DNA of 64,000 nt, taken from NCBI RefSeq assembly GCF_019754935.1, contig NZ_JAGSOA010000001.1, positions 1,426,001 through 1,490,000 of the forward strand, read 5' to 3'. Position numbers and translations under genes: made by a program. The DNA is from Corynebacterium parakroppenstedtii. Its GTDB lineage: Bacteria; Actinomycetota; Actinomycetes; Mycobacteriales; Mycobacteriaceae. Below the pieces are notes generated by a model. It was not told where the DNA came from and did not search any database. It saw only the letters and a program-made list of their open reading frames with translations. Of the stretch, positions 52,831-63,449 are shown one piece after another (position 1 is the stretch's first letter; each line of letters opens with the position of its first letter).

Positions 52831-55800
52831 ATGACGACTGTTCCCTCACGCCAGGGTCTTTACGACCCATCCTTTGAGCATGACGCTTGTGGCGTCGCGT
52901 TTGTTGCGAATATGCACGGTGACAAAAGCCGCCACATTGTTGACAAAGGAATTCAAGCACTTGTTAACCTCGAGCATCGTGGTGCTGCAGGTGCGGAGAA
53001 AAACACCGGCGACGGTGCCGGGATTTTGATTCAGATTCCAGACGCTTTTTACCGCCGTGAAATGGCCAAGCAGGATATTGAACTCCCACCCGCTGGCCAA
53101 TACGCGACCGGCATCGCCATGCTGCCCGCTGCCCGCATGGCGGCGCTCGACGCAGTGCGCTACGTCGAAGACATCATTAAAGAAGAAGGTCTGACGCTCA
53201 TCGGTTGGCGTGATTGCCCCGTCGACGATTCCTCAATCGGCGCCATGGCCAGGGATGCGATGCCGCTCTTCCACCAGGTCTTTATTTCGGGAACCAAGGA
53301 TGACGGCGCTCCCCTCGAGGGCATTGACCTGGACCGCGCCGTGTGGTTTGTGCGCAAGCGCGCCGAACGCGAACTGGGTAGCAAGGGTGCTGGTGCCGGG
53401 TCGGGCGAGGACACTGTGTATTTCCCCTCGTTGTCCGCCCGGACCGTTGTGTACAAAGGTATGCTGACCACCCCGCAGTTGCGGGAATTCTACCTTGACT
53501 TGCAGGATCCCCAGGTGGAATCAGCCATTGCTGTGGTTCACTCCCGTTTTTCGACAAACACGTTCCCATCCTGGCCATTGGCCCACCCCTACCGCATGGT
53601 TGCCCATAATGGCGAAATCAATACGGTGCGCGGTAACGAGAACTGGATGCGAGCCCGTGAAGCGGTAGTTGATTCTGAAGTGCTGGGCCCGATAGACCGG
53701 GTACTCCCGATCTGTGATCCCGGCGGTTCGGACACGGCCCGGTTCGACGAAGCCTTGGAGCTTCTGCACCTCGGTGGGCGTTCGCTGCCCCACGCGGTGC
53801 TCATGATGATCCCGGAGGCCTGGGAACACAATGCCGATTTATCCGACGACGTCCGCGCCTTTTATGAGTACAACTCGTGCCTGATGGAACCGTGGGACGG
53901 CCCCGCCGACGTCGTCTTCACTGACGGCACTGTCATCGGCGCTGTTCTGGATCGCAATGGTCTGCGACCTGGCCGTATTTGGATTACCGACGACGGCCTG
54001 GTCGTGGGCGCGTCTGAGGCAGGTGTTTTGCCCATCGACCCAGAGCACGTGGCGGAACGCACCCGCGTGAAGCCGGGCGAGATGTTCTTGGTGGACACCT
54101 CTCAGGGTCGCGTCGTCCCAGATGAGGAGATCAAAACTGATCTTGCCTCCCAGGCGCCCTATGGCGAGTGGGTATCGCACAACCTTGTGCGCAAGGAGGA
54201 TCTTCCGGACGCGGATTACCACTGGATGCCTCACCACCGGGCCGTGTTGCGCCAGCGTGTGTTCGGTTTCACCCAGGAAATCGTGGACATCATCGTCAAG
54301 CCCATGGCGCTTAATGGTGCAGAGGCCATTGGTTCGATGGGTACCGATACGCCGATCGCGGCGCTGTCCGATCACCCGTCGTACCTATTCGACTTTTTCA
54401 AGCAGCGGTTTGCGCAGGTCACGAACCCGCCACTGGACTCCATTCGTGAGAAACTCATGACTTCGCTGTTCACTCACTTGGGTGCCCAGCGGGACATCAT
54501 GCACCCGGATGCTGATGCCGCGAAGCTCATCCACCTCGACGACCCCATTTTGCGTAACCGTGATTTAGCGCGGCTAATTCACGCCAATGATGGTGGAGAG
54601 TTCCCGCAGTTCGACGTCGCGATTATTTCCGGGTTGTATGCCGTGGCTCATGGTGGCCGTGGCATACAGGAGGCTTTGCGACGCATCCGTCGTGAGGTGT
54701 CGGATGCCATTGCCGACGGGAAAACGCTGATAGTGCTGAGCGACCGCGAGTCGGATGAGCGCTTTGCGCCTATTCCGTCGCTGTTGTTGACCTCCGCTGT
54801 CCACCAGCACTTAGTGCGTGAGCGGACACGTACCCGCGCCTCCTTGATTGTGGAGGCCGGCGATGTGCGCGAGGTCCACGATATCGCCATGCTGATCACC
54901 TTTGGCGCCGACGCCATCAACCCCTACATGGGCTTTGAAACAATCGATGAGCTGCGTAAACAGGGCTCCTTGGGCGATATGGACCTCGAGACCGCGTTTA
55001 ATAACTACACGAAAGCGGCGGTCAAGGGCCTGCTGAAGGTGATGTCGAAGATGGGCATTGCTGCGGTGGCGTCGTATCGCGGAGCGCAGCTAGCCGACGT
55101 CGTGGGCTTGAATCAAGAGTTCTTGGATGAGTACTTCACGGGTAGTTTTGCCCCGATCGGCGGCGTTGGTTTGGAGGCTATTGCCGAGGCTGTTGGGGAC
55201 CGCCACCGCGAGGCGTTCTTGCCCCGCCCTGAGGAGCAGGCACACCGCGAGCTGGAACTGGGCGGCGAGTACAAGTGGCGTCGTGAGGGTGAATACCACC
55301 TATTCAACCCGGAGACGATTTTCACCCTCCAGCACGCCACGCGCACGGGCCGCTATGAGGTCTTTAAGCGGTATACCGAGAAGGTTAATAATCAGTCCAA
55401 ACGGTTGGCCACGATCCGCGGGTTGTTTAAGTTCAACCCCAACCGTCCGCCGGTGGATATTGACGAAGTTGAGCCCGTGAGCGCGATTGTGAAGCGCTTT
55501 TCGACGGGTGCGATGTCGTATGGCTCGATTTCCGCGGAGGCCCACCAGACCTTAGCCATCGCTATGAACCGCCTGGGCGGCATGTCTAACTCCGGCGAAG
55601 GTGGCGAGGATTCCGACCGCTTCACGAAGGACCCGAATGGCGATTGGCGCCGCTCCGCCATCAAGCAGGTGGCGTCGGGCCGGTTCGGTGTGACCAGCCA
55701 CTATCTGAACAACTGCACGGACATCCAGATCAAGATGGCCCAAGGCGCGAAGCCTGGCGAGGGCGGTCAGCTGCCCCCGCACAAGGTGTACCCGTGGATT

Positions 55801-57444
55801 GCGGAAGTGCGCATTACCACTCCCGGCGTCGGGTTGATTTCGCCACCGCCGCACCACGATATTTACTCGATCGAGGACCTCGCTCAGCTCATTCACGACC
55901 TGAAGTGCGCTAATCCGGATGCGCGGATCCACGTGAAGTTGGTGTCGGAGCAGGGCGTTGGCACGGTTGCCGCGGGTGTGTCCAAGGCGCACGCGGATGT
56001 AGTGCTGATTTCCGGCCACGACGGTGGCACCGGTGCTTCCCCTCTCGGGTCCTTGAAACACGCGGGTGCTCCGTGGGAGCTGGGCTTGGCGGAGACGCAG
56101 CAGACGTTGCTGATGAATGGTCTCCGTGACCGGATCACGGTGCAGTGTGATGGCCAGCTGAAAACCGGCCGTGACGTCGTCATTGCTGCCCTGCTGGGCG
56201 CGGAAGAGTTTGGTTTTGCGACGGCTCCTCTGGTGGTTGAGGGCTGCATCATGATGCGTGTGTGCCACTTGGACACCTGCCCCGTGGGTGTGGCGACGCA
56301 GAACCCGGACCTGCGGGCGAAGTTCAGCGGCCGCGCCGAGTACGTGGTGAACTTCTTCCAGTTCATTGCGGAGGAAATTCGCGAGTACATGGCGGAACTC
56401 GGTTTCCGCACGATCGACGAGATGGTCGGCCACTCCGAGATCCTGGGCGTCAACCGTGAAGTGGCAGATAAGCACCCGGATGCGGCGAAGCTCGACCTCT
56501 CGTCGATTTTCGAGCAGCCCGATAGCCCGTTCATGTACCAGGACAAGCACTGCACGAAGACGCAGGACCACTCGCTGGACAAGGCGTTGGATAACCAAAT
56601 CATTCGCGATGCGCGCGAGGTCATCGACGCGAAGGGCGAGTGCGAGCCTCTTGAGCTGTCGTACCGGATTTCCAATGTGGACCGTTCCGTGGGCGCCATG
56701 GTCGGCTCGGAAATTTCCCGCGTCGGTGGCGCCGACGGCCTGCGTGAAGGCGCATTGACCGTGGAATTTGAAGGATCGGCCGGTAACTCCTTCGGGGCGT
56801 TCTTGCCCCACGGTGTCACTCTGGCCTTGACCGGCGACGCCAACGACTACGTCGGTAAAGGATTGTCGGGTGGACGCATTGTCGTGCGCCCCGATCCGCA
56901 CTATGTCTCGGCCGTGGAAAAAGCCGGCCGTGACGTGTCGGGCGACATCATCGCTGGCAATGTCATCGGTTATGGTGCGACCTCGGGCGAGCTGTTCGTC
57001 CGTGGCACGGTGGGCGAGCGGTTCTGTGTTCGTAATTCGGGCGCGACCGCCGTCGTTGAGGGGATCGGTAACCATGGGTGCGAGTACATGACGGGTGGCC
57101 GTGTGGTTGTCCTCGGTCATGTGGGCCGCAACTTTGGCGCCGGTATGTCGGGTGGCATTGCTTTCCTTCCCGACGATGGTATCCCCGCTGGTCAAGGCGG
57201 TATCCGTGACCGTATCGATACGGCGTTGTCTGATATTGAGGAACCCACCGCGGAGGATGTGGCCTGGCTGGATCAGACTGTTGCAAGTTATCGGGAGTGG
57301 ACTGGTTCGACGACCCCAGTCGGAACATTTCTGAAGGTGATGCCGCGGGATTACCGCCGCGTGCTCACGATTATGGAGAGTTGTCAGGCTCAAGGACGAG
57401 ATGAGGCAGCAACTGCCGAAGCGATTATGGAGGCTGTGCACTGA
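52831..57444 (+). CDS. gltB: Glutamate synthase (NADPH) large subunit
   Basis: A 1537-residue GltB. The N-terminal amidotransferase becomes active by exposing Cys20 (HDACGVAFV) after removal of a 19-residue propeptide. [13 protein letters not shown], the FMN site and the 3Fe-4S cluster motif ([16 protein letters not shown]) lie in the synthase half, and the C-terminal beta-helix GXG domain is complete. It makes two glutamate from glutamine and 2-oxoglutarate with GltD. The ATG at 52831 has GAAAAGGCG upstream. It overlaps gltD by one base. Confidence 0.96.
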   Translation: MTTVPSRQGLYDPSFEHDACGVAFVANMHGDKSRHIVDKGIQALVNLEHRGAAGAEKNTGDGAGILIQIPDAFYRREMAKQDIELPPAGQYATGIAMLPAARMAALDAVRYVEDIIKEEGLTLIGWRDCPVDDSSIGAMARDAMPLFHQVFISGTKDDGAPLEGIDLDRAVWFVRKRAERELGSKGAGAGSGEDTVYFPSLSARTVVYKGMLTTPQLREFYLDLQDPQVESAIAVVHSRFSTNTFPSWPLAHPYRMVAHNGEINTVRGNENWMRAREAVVDSEVLGPIDRVLPICDPGGSDTARFDEALELLHLGGRSLPHAVLMMIPEAWEHNADLSDDVRAFYEYNSCLMEPWDGPADVVFTDGTVIGAVLDRNGLRPGRIWITDDGLVVGASEAGVLPIDPEHVAERTRVKPGEMFLVDTSQGRVVPDEEIKTDLASQAPYGEWVSHNLVRKEDLPDADYHWMPHHRAVLRQRVFGFTQEIVDIIVKPMALNGAEAIGSMGTDTPIAALSDHPSYLFDFFKQRFAQVTNPPLDSIREKLMTSLFTHLGAQRDIMHPDADAAKLIHLDDPILRNRDLARLIHANDGGEFPQFDVAIISGLYAVAHGGRGIQEALRRIRREVSDAIADGKTLIVLSDRESDERFAPIPSLLLTSAVHQHLVRERTRTRASLIVEAGDVREVHDIAMLITFGADAINPYMGFETIDELRKQGSLGDMDLETAFNNYTKAAVKGLLKVMSKMGIAAVASYRGAQLADVVGLNQEFLDEYFTGSFAPIGGVGLEAIAEAVGDRHREAFLPRPEEQAHRELELGGEYKWRREGEYHLFNPETIFTLQHATRTGRYEVFKRYTEKVNNQSKRLATIRGLFKFNPNRPPVDIDEVEPVSAIVKRFSTGAMSYGSISAEAHQTLAIAMNRLGGMSNSGEGGEDSDRFTKDPNGDWRRSAIKQVASGRFGVTSHYLNNCTDIQIKMAQGAKPGEGGQLPPHKVYPWIAEVRITTPGVGLISPPPHHDIYSIEDLAQLIHDLKCANPDARIHVKLVSEQGVGTVAAGVSKAHADVVLISGHDGGTGASPLGSLKHAGAPWELGLAETQQTLLMNGLRDRITVQCDGQLKTGRDVVIAALLGAEEFGFATAPLVVEGCIMMRVCHLDTCPVGVATQNPDLRAKFSGRAEYVVNFFQFIAEEIREYMAELGFRTIDEMVGHSEILGVNREVADKHPDAAKLDLSSIFEQPDSPFMYQDKHCTKTQDHSLDKALDNQIIRDAREVIDAKGECEPLELSYRISNVDRSVGAMVGSEISRVGGADGLREGALTVEFEGSAGNSFGAFLPHGVTLALTGDANDYVGKGLSGGRIVVRPDPHYVSAVEKAGRDVSGDIIAGNVIGYGATSGELFVRGTVGERFCVRNSGATAVVEGIGNHGCEYMTGGRVVVLGHVGRNFGAGMSGGIAFLPDDGIPAGQGGIRDRIDTALSDIEEPTAEDVAWLDQTVASYREWTGSTTPVGTFLKVMPRDYRRVLTIMESCQAQGRDEAATAEAIMEAVH

Positions 57445-58982
57445 TGGCTGACCCACATGGATTTCAAAAGTATTCCCGTCATGACAAAGCCCACCGGCCG
57501 GTTCCGCTTCGGCTGTTGGACTGGCATGAGGTGTACGAAAAACAAGACCTAACGGATCTGCGCCAGCAGGCGACGCGGTGCATGGATTGCGGGATCCCGT
57601 TCTGCCACGACGGTTGCCCACTGGGGAACATCATCCCGGAGTGGAACGACTTGGTTCGTTTGGGCCGGTGGCGTGAGGCCTTTGACCGCCTTCACGCGAC
57701 CAACAACTTCCCGGAGTTCACGGGCCGTTTGTGCCCCGCGCCGTGTGAAGGGGCGTGTGTTCTGGGCATCAACGATGATCCCGTCACGATCAAGAACGTC
57801 GAGCTGGAAATCGTCGAATATGGCTTTGAGCATGACTTTGTGAAGCCCATTCGCCCGTCATTTTCGACGGGCCAGTCGGTCGCCGTGGTGGGCTCCGGCC
57901 CTGCCGGGTTGGCGGCCGCCCAGCAGCTCACCCGCGCCGGCCACGACGTCACCGTGTTCGAGCGCCACGACCGCCTGGGTGGTCTGATGCGCTACGGGGT
58001 GCCCGAGTACAAGATGGAGAAGAAGTGGGTCAACCGCCGCCTGGAACAGATGGTGGCGGAGGGAACCCAGTTCCGCACTAACATTTCCCCGTCCGTGAGT
58101 GACCTCCAAGGCTTCGACGCCGTGGTGTTGGCGATCGGTTCGACCATTGGCCGCGACCTGCCCATTGAGGGCCGCGACTTAGAGGGCGTCTACCAGGCGA
58201 TGGAGTACCTCCCGGAGGCCAACAAGGTCCAGGAAGGGGACAGAGAAGTATCGACGATCGACGCGCGCGGAAAGAACGTCGTCATCGTCGGTGGTGGCGA
58301 CACGGGCACGGACTGCTTCGGGACGGCGCTGCGTCAGGGCGCGAAGAGCGTCGTGCAGTTCGATATCGGCCCGAAGCCGCCGCGGACACGGGCGGCGTCG
58401 ACGCCGTGGCCAACCTTCCCCCGCAAGCTTCGCGTCGCAACGGCCCACGAAGAGGGCGAGTATGAGGTCTCCGGCGAGGAAGAAAAGGAGCTCGTGGAAA
58501 AGCTCGGCCTGGACGCCCGCGTGAAAGGGCACCCGCTGGGCAACCGCCAGTGGAAAACGAACACGGTGGAGTTTATCGGCACCGACGGAAAGATCACGGG
58601 GCTGAAGGGCACCCTGGTGGACCGCACCCCGGAGGGCACGATCCCCATTGAGGGTTCCGATTTCGAGATCGACGCGGATCTGGTGCTGCTCGCGATGGGC
58701 TTCGCTTCTGTGGATCGCGCCGGGATTGTCGACGAGTTGGGCCTGGAGATCGACGGCCGCGGCCGGATTGTTCGCGACGAGAACTTCCGCGCGGAGGTGC
58801 CACTCACGGCTGGGTTCCGGGCGCCGGTGTTTGTTGCTGGCGACGCAGGCCGAGGGCAGTCCCTCATCGTGTGGGGGATTTCGGAAGGCCGCTCGGCAGC
58901 TGCCGCGGTGGATCGCCAGCTCATGGGCGAGTCCAGTTTGCCGGCCGCTATCATGCCGACGGACGTGCCGATGCGGGCGTAG
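57444..58982 (+). CDS. gltD: Glutamate synthase small subunit
   Basis: A 512-residue GltD: N-terminal 4Fe-4S motif (CMDCGIPFCHDGCPLGNIIP), then two dinucleotide folds: FAD, VAVVGSGPAGLAAAQQL at about 148, and NADPH, VVIVGGGDTGTDC at about 275. It passes electrons from NADPH to GltB. The start ATG overlaps the gltB stop (TGATG). Length and motifs are standard. Confidence 0.96.
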   Translation: MADPHGFQKYSRHDKAHRPVPLRLLDWHEVYEKQDLTDLRQQATRCMDCGIPFCHDGCPLGNIIPEWNDLVRLGRWREAFDRLHATNNFPEFTGRLCPAPCEGACVLGINDDPVTIKNVELEIVEYGFEHDFVKPIRPSFSTGQSVAVVGSGPAGLAAAQQLTRAGHDVTVFERHDRLGGLMRYGVPEYKMEKKWVNRRLEQMVAEGTQFRTNISPSVSDLQGFDAVVLAIGSTIGRDLPIEGRDLEGVYQAMEYLPEANKVQEGDREVSTIDARGKNVVIVGGGDTGTDCFGTALRQGAKSVVQFDIGPKPPRTRAASTPWPTFPRKLRVATAHEEGEYEVSGEEEKELVEKLGLDARVKGHPLGNRQWKTNTVEFIGTDGKITGLKGTLVDRTPEGTIPIEGSDFEIDADLVLLAMGFASVDRAGIVDELGLEIDGRGRIVRDENFRAEVPLTAGFRAPVFVAGDAGRGQSLIVWGISEGRSAAAAVDRQLMGESSLPAAIMPTDVPMRA

Positions 58983-59059
58983 CTGCTGATGTGGGTGTAG
59001 CCGGGCCGCGGCAGCTGGGACCCGGCGGTGGCTAGTCGGCAGTGGATAATCGGTAGTGG

Positions 59060-59668
59060 TTAGTCGGCGATGCGGAAGACGTCGGCGTCGTCCATCCGTG
59101 GTCCGCGCGGGTGGTGCGAGTCGGTGTCTGCCGGGACTCCGGCGATGATGACCATGATGGCTTGTTCGCCGTCGCGAAGAAATTCTTGTGTGACGGCATC
59201 GGCGTCGAAACCGCCCATCGGGCCGACGCCTAGTCCGACAGCGCGGAGGCCCAAGATGAAGTAAGCCGCCTGCAAGTTTGCGGACTGAAGAGCGACGGCG
59301 GTGCGTGCTTCTTTGTTGTTTTCATACATGTCGCGGGGGCCGTTGCCACCGGCGGGGAACTGCTGTGGCAGATTGTTATGGAAGTTCGTGTCTGCAGCCA
59401 TGATGAACGCGAGGGGCGCCTTTTCGGTCTTGGCTTGGTTGCTGCCCATCATGTGGCGGACGAGGCGGGAGCGCTTGTCCTTGGGGACCTCGATGATACG
59501 CAGTGGTTGGCTGTTCATGGAAGTCGGGCCCCATTTGACGAGGTCGCGTACGGATTTGATGACCTCGGGGTCGATGCTGGTGTCCTCAAATGCGCTGGTG
59601 GTGTGGGCGTCGCGGAAGAGGACGTTGAGGGCTTCGTCGTTAATAATGAATGGTGCTGTAATTGACAT
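59060..59668 (-). CDS. Nitroreductase-family flavoprotein (malonic semialdehyde reductase-like)
   Basis: A 202-residue protein with the RutE-like pattern LFRDAHTTSAFEDTSIDPEV, WGPTSMNSQPLRIIEV and GLRAVGLGVGPMGGFD. It binds FMN; relatives reduce malonic semialdehyde or nitro compounds. The ATG at 59668 is the natural start. A 19-bp inverted repeat lies about 85 bases upstream. Confidence 0.85.
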   Translation of the reverse strand: MSITAPFIINDEALNVLFRDAHTTSAFEDTSIDPEVIKSVRDLVKWGPTSMNSQPLRIIEVPKDKRSRLVRHMMGSNQAKTEKAPLAFIMAADTNFHNNLPQQFPAGGNGPRDMYENNKEARTAVALQSANLQAAYFILGLRAVGLGVGPMGGFDADAVTQEFLRDGEQAIMVIIAGVPADTDSHHPRGPRMDDADVFRIAD

Positions 59669-60040
59669 GTCATTTACGACTACGCGGGTGGGGAGGGCGT
59701 GTCAACTGGAATATGCTCTGGAAGACGATCACGGGCTTGTGATCGCCTTCACTATGTCAGGTATCTTGACATCAACAAGACCGGTTCCGCTGACCAAAAG
59801 GTAGCCCAGGGTCGGTCCTCACTTTTCTTTCGCTTCCCGACTTTGGAAGTTATACGAGGAACAAGGGGCGAAAAGGCGGCTTAAGTTGCAAAAGGCGGGG
59901 GTACATTTTGGGCATTTCATGCGCCCAGGATATCTGAGTTAATCCATGATATTAGTTTACGTAGTAGTTATCGTGTTTCTATTGTTCGGGATATGTAGAA
60001 GGCGTCCACTGTACTAAAAGAGCTGAGAGATCTGCACCCG
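59669..60040. other. Divergent intergenic region, nitroreductase / disrupted permease
   Basis: About 370 bases. Besides the operator-like repeat at 59754 it has CGATCAC-GGGCTT-GTGATCG at 59726-59745. AT-rich sequence at 59940-59995 may hold the promoter of the permease gene. No gene seen. Confidence 0.4.
59754..59772. promoter_or_regulatory. Operator-like inverted repeat upstream of the nitroreductase gene
   Basis: ATGTCA-GGTATCT-TGACAT, perfect 6-bp arms with a 7-base spacer, of the kind bound by MarR/HxlR-type repressors that often control nitroreductases. Confidence 0.4.
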
Positions 60041-60214
60041 ATGGCGGTGTCAATCCTCATTGTGACTGCGGTGTCCTCGTGGATGCTCACGCTGTCATTA
60101 GGTTTGACGATTGTTGGTGCTCAAGCTTCAGGGACTGACGCTGGGGAACAGTTCGCTGCAATAGGTGGTTTGCAGATTGCCTTAACGTGTATGTCGGTCA
60201 TCTTGTGTGCGCCC

Positions 60215-60237
60215 TGAAGTGCCCCGGGTTTTGTTCC
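60215..60237. repeat. Left terminal inverted repeat of the IS3 element
   Basis: 23 bases matching the right end (61499-61521, reverse complement) at 21 positions; it abuts the orfB stop codon. Confidence 0.9.
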
Positions 60238-61157
60238 TAGGCATTTGCCTTGATTTCTATTATTGCTTGCGGCGGGTGCTGGTCCCAAAATTCGGTTTCC
60301 ACTTCGACCGGGGTTCGGTATCCCAAGCTTTGGTGAAGCCTCGTCTCGTTCCACCATGACACCCACTCAAACGTCGCGATTTCCACCTCGACAACCTCAT
60401 CCCACCTGCGAGTATGGATCAGCTCGTTTTTGTAGGAACCATTAACGTTTTCCGCCAGAGCATTGTCATAGGAATCCCCGACAGTTCCGGTGGAAGCGGC
60501 AATCCCGTGCTGGGCAAGACGCTCGTTGTAGACAACGCTGACATACTGCGAGCCGTGATCCGAATGATGAATGAGACCTGTTGTTTCCTCAGCAGACGCG
60601 ATCGCCTGGTTGAGAGCTTGCAGCGGCAACGCTTCGGTGCGCATGGAATCTGATAACGCCCACCCAACGATCCGTCGGGAGTAAACATCGGTGACAAACG
60701 CGGCATACACAAAGCCTTTCTTCGTGCGCACGTAGGTAATATCAGCCACCCACAGCTTGTTCGGGCCTTCGGCTTTGAATTCTCGCTCCACCAAGTCCGG
60801 GCGTAAATCCGGCCTTTGAGGTGTGCGAGTGGTCATAGGCGAGCGGCCTTTGCCTTTGCCTGATACACCGGCTAGACGCATCAGCCGCGCGGTTTGTTCA
60901 CGACCGATATCGATTCCGTCACGATGAAGAGCATGCCACATTTTCCGCACACCGTAGATGCCGTAATTATCCCGATGGATAGCACTAATGCGTTCAACCA
61001 GCACAGCATCACGAAGGCGGCGAGCACTTACCCCACGGGCCTTGGACTGACGATACCCACGCGAGGTGATGAACCCACCAGCGCGGTTTTTCTTCAACGT
61101 CTTACAGATGAACTCGACAGAGAAACGATTCCGGTATTCATCGATGAACCGGATCAT
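60237..61157 (-). CDS. IS3-family transposase OrfB (DDE integrase domain)
   Basis: A 306-residue integrase-like transposase. HTH_21-type GIYGVRKMWHALHRDG precedes the catalytic core: WVADITYV (first Asp), HHSDHGSQYVS (second Asp), DNALAENVNGSYKNELI (Glu), then WWNETRLHQSLGYRTP. The ATG at 61157 overlaps the orfA stop. It is probably made mainly as an OrfAB fusion by -1 frameshifting at T TTT TTC (61188-61194), which is in the correct phase; the -1 frame is open from there into orfB. Confidence 0.93.
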   Translation of the reverse strand: MIRFIDEYRNRFSVEFICKTLKKNRAGGFITSRGYRQSKARGVSARRLRDAVLVERISAIHRDNYGIYGVRKMWHALHRDGIDIGREQTARLMRLAGVSGKGKGRSPMTTRTPQRPDLRPDLVEREFKAEGPNKLWVADITYVRTKKGFVYAAFVTDVYSRRIVGWALSDSMRTEALPLQALNQAIASAEETTGLIHHSDHGSQYVSVVYNERLAQHGIAASTGTVGDSYDNALAENVNGSYKNELIHTRRWDEVVEVEIATFEWVSWWNETRLHQSLGYRTPVEVETEFWDQHPPQAIIEIKANA

Positions 61158-61471
61158 TTCCGACGTTTTGGGTCGAGTTCCGACGCGAAAAAAGCTGAGG
61201 CAGCCTTTAAAAGTTCATTGGTGTCGCGTAGCTCTTGATTTTCACGGCGAAGCCTCGCGTTTTCGGCGGCCAGATCTTCAGGCACGGGTTCTGGGATGTT
61301 TCCCGCACGGCGGGCCTGTTGGGTCCATTGACGGGCTGTGTGCCATGACACCCCCAGCTTTGGGGCTACTGCCTGGCACGCGGCTTGCATCGACATATTT
61401 TCCGCCAAGATGCGGTCCTCTACAAGACGGACCACACGATCCTTCGCATCCTGGTCAAATTTTCTTGGCAT
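61154..61471 (-). CDS. IS3-family transposase OrfA (helix-turn-helix)
   Basis: A 105-residue protein with an HTH_Tnp_1 domain (KFDQDAKDRVVRLVED, WHTARQWTQQ) and a C-terminal leucine-zipper-like helix (AAENARLRRENQELRDTNELL). It binds the IS ends and, fused to OrfB, makes the transposase. Confidence 0.92.
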   Translation of the reverse strand: MPRKFDQDAKDRVVRLVEDRILAENMSMQAACQAVAPKLGVSWHTARQWTQQARRAGNIPEPVPEDLAAENARLRRENQELRDTNELLKAASAFFASELDPKRRK

Positions 61472-61498
61472 ATTCCAGATTTTCCCATCTACTCAAAC

Positions 61499-61521
61499 GG
61501 AACAAAACCTGGGACACTTCA
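61499..61521. repeat. Right terminal inverted repeat of the IS3 element
   Basis: Reverse complement of the left end with two mismatches; followed directly by the CCC target repeat. Confidence 0.9.
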
Positions 61522-62702
61522 CCCAGCGTGGTAAGACTAGCTATTCGTCAAGATTCCCGGCGAGTGGCGTTGTGGCAGGTTATCGGAGCGTCACCGCGTC
61601 AGGCCCGGTGGCGTTATGTGCTGTTGGCTTCTCTATCATCACTAGTCGGATCACTGCTAGGCGCACTTCTCGGTTATATTTCGTGGCCTGCCTTCACTGA
61701 TCTGGTGAAGCGGACCGGTTTCTTACTGACACCGGGGCTAGAGTCGAATTCGATCAGCATCGGTGCCCTCGTCTCTGGCCCCTTAAGCTCTTTCGGAGTT
61801 GTCTTTTTGGCAACACTCTTTGGATCGGCAGCCATGTCTAAGATCGATCCCGTCCAAGCTGTTGCAGAAACTCCCGAGCAACGAGGCAAAACTGGGTACC
61901 TACGTTTATTCCTTTCGATAGCGATCGTAGCTGGTATAGCTACCGGCTATATAGCAATCGCTAACACCTCACCGGTCACCAAGCCAGATACTTTAAGTGG
62001 CCTGATCTCCGCATATTGGGGAGCGGCCCTCGGCTTACTGTTGGCATATGGCATCTCTGATAAAGCATTGGTTCGTCCTGTTGTGAGACTTGTCGGCGCT
62101 TTGTTTTCTTTTACGAAGTCCGATTCATGGTTTATCGCTAAGACATCCGCGTGCCGACGATCGATTGTCTCAACGTCGGTGATTACTCCGTTGGTTGTTG
62201 CTGCTGCTTCTGTTGGGTCTGTATTTGGCATGGTCGCTCAAACCAAGAATGTTTCTGTCGCCCTCGGTCAAAGCGAGGAGGATTTACAAGTTAGTCCCCC
62301 CGGCCAAATTATTTTAGTTTTCGGCCTGCCAGTGATTATTGCTGCGTTGTCCGCGATTGTCTCTGTATATTTGACGAGCCGACTGAGAAATCATGACATT
62401 ACACTTCTTGAGGTCCTCGGAGCCCAGCCCTCAACAATCCGTGTTGCAGCAGTCTGTGAATCGCTCATTTATTATTTATCTTCGACTGTCATAGCATTCC
62501 TCATCCTAGCGGTTAACGCGTTTGTTATGGGCAAGGTACTCGCTGCGGGTCCTGTTCCACATGCGTCGCCAGTCTGGTTCGGGAGCGAGACGTTTCTTTT
62601 ACTCACCGCAAGTTTCATACTCTTGTCGATTTCAATAATTGTACCGACCATGCGAAGCTCTTCAGAACTAAACGTCACGACATTAACGAGGTAGATCCCA
62701 TA

Positions 62703-63422
62703 ATGAGCAGTCTTGTAGAGGTTTCAAACCTCAAGAAATCATTCCAGATAACCAGACGGGATTATGATGAAATTCTCAAGGGGATTAATTTCTCCGCGGG
62801 GGAGGGTGAATTTGTATCGATAGTTGGGCCGTCGGGTTCAGGAAAATCCACGTTTTTGTACTGCATGTCTGGACTAGAAACGTTCGACTCCGGAAAATCA
62901 ATACTCTGTGGTAATGACCTTGGCTCTATGTCGAGGAACGATCGAAGTCGTGCACGCCGACGCAATGCTAGCTTCATATTCCAGGATTACAACCTCATCG
63001 ACTCCATGACCGCGCTGGAAAATGTGGAGTTAAGTCTAAAGTTCTCGAAGAAACGAGTCTCCAAGAGAGACATCCGAAGAGAATTTGAGCGTTTCGGGAT
63101 CGGCGACAAGCTAAAGTTTTATCCAGCACAGCTTTCAGGTGGTCAGCGGCAGCGCGTGGCGATCGTTCGAGCTCTTCTTATCAGACCGCGTGTTCTTTTT
63201 GCTGATGAGCCCACCGGCGCGCTCGACTCATCGTCCACCAACGTGGTGATCGATGAACTTTCTCGCCTGTCGTCTCGGGGTACAACGGTGATCATGGTTA
63301 CTCACGACCTAGAAATTGCAGCACAGGCGGATAGGGCAGTCGTCATCTCCGATGGAAAGCTCGTGAGGAATTTGGGTTCGCCGACAGCTGCGTCGTTGTT
63401 CTCCGCAATCGAAGCAAGATAA
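62703..63422 (+). CDS. ABC transporter ATP-binding protein, MacB/LolD type
   Basis: A 239-residue ATPase: Walker A GPSGSGKST, signature LSGGQRQRVAIVRALL, Walker B VLFADEPTGALDS and H-loop VTHDLEI. This is the subfamily that works with FtsX-fold permeases (lipoprotein release, bacitracin- or peptide-type resistance). ATG 62703 lies eight bases after the disrupted permease gene, its natural partner, so the system is probably inactive unless another permease substitutes. Confidence 0.9.
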   Translation: MSSLVEVSNLKKSFQITRRDYDEILKGINFSAGEGEFVSIVGPSGSGKSTFLYCMSGLETFDSGKSILCGNDLGSMSRNDRSRARRRNASFIFQDYNLIDSMTALENVELSLKFSKKRVSKRDIRREFERFGIGDKLKFYPAQLSGGQRQRVAIVRALLIRPRVLFADEPTGALDSSSTNVVIDELSRLSSRGTTVIMVTHDLEIAAQADRAVVISDGKLVRNLGSPTAASLFSAIEAR

Positions 63423-63449
63423 GTGGGGTGAGAAGACGAAAGGAACAAA

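Larger units (their letters stand above)
60215..61521 (-). mobile_element. IS3-family insertion sequence, complete
   Basis: 1307 bases with 23-bp terminal inverted repeats (TGAAGTGCCCCGGGTTTTGT at the left end; two mismatches to the right end) and flanking CCC direct repeats (60212-60214 and 61522-61524), a 3-bp target duplication typical of IS3. It carries orfA and orfB in overlapping frames on the minus strand. Intact ends and an in-frame empty site point to a recent insertion. Confidence 0.93.
60041..62694 (+). pseudogene. FtsX/MacB-like ABC permease gene interrupted by an IS3-family element
   Basis: The gene is in two pieces: 60041-60214 (58 codons, one helix) and 61525-62694. Removing the IS and one copy of the 3-bp duplication joins ...TCMSVILCAP to SVVRLAIRQDSRRVALW exactly in frame and gives a 447-residue permease with about eight helices and FtsX-type ends. 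The 3' piece has WQVIGASPRQARWRYVLLAS and LRNHDITLLEVLGAQPSTIRV, the two FtsX coupling-loop motifs. As it stands the transporter cannot be made. It precedes its ATPase by eight bases. The true N terminus may extend upstream of ATG 60041. Confidence 0.85.

Noticed and set aside
55552..57621. 689-codon open frame on the minus strand opposite gltB
   Set aside because: It lies wholly antisense to a confidently identified glutamate synthase and has the Arg/His-rich composition of an antisense shadow; no domains.
61066..61524. 5' part of a 542-codon plus-strand frame running into the permease remnant
   Set aside because: This part is antisense IS3 sequence fused by chance to the 3' piece of the interrupted permease gene.
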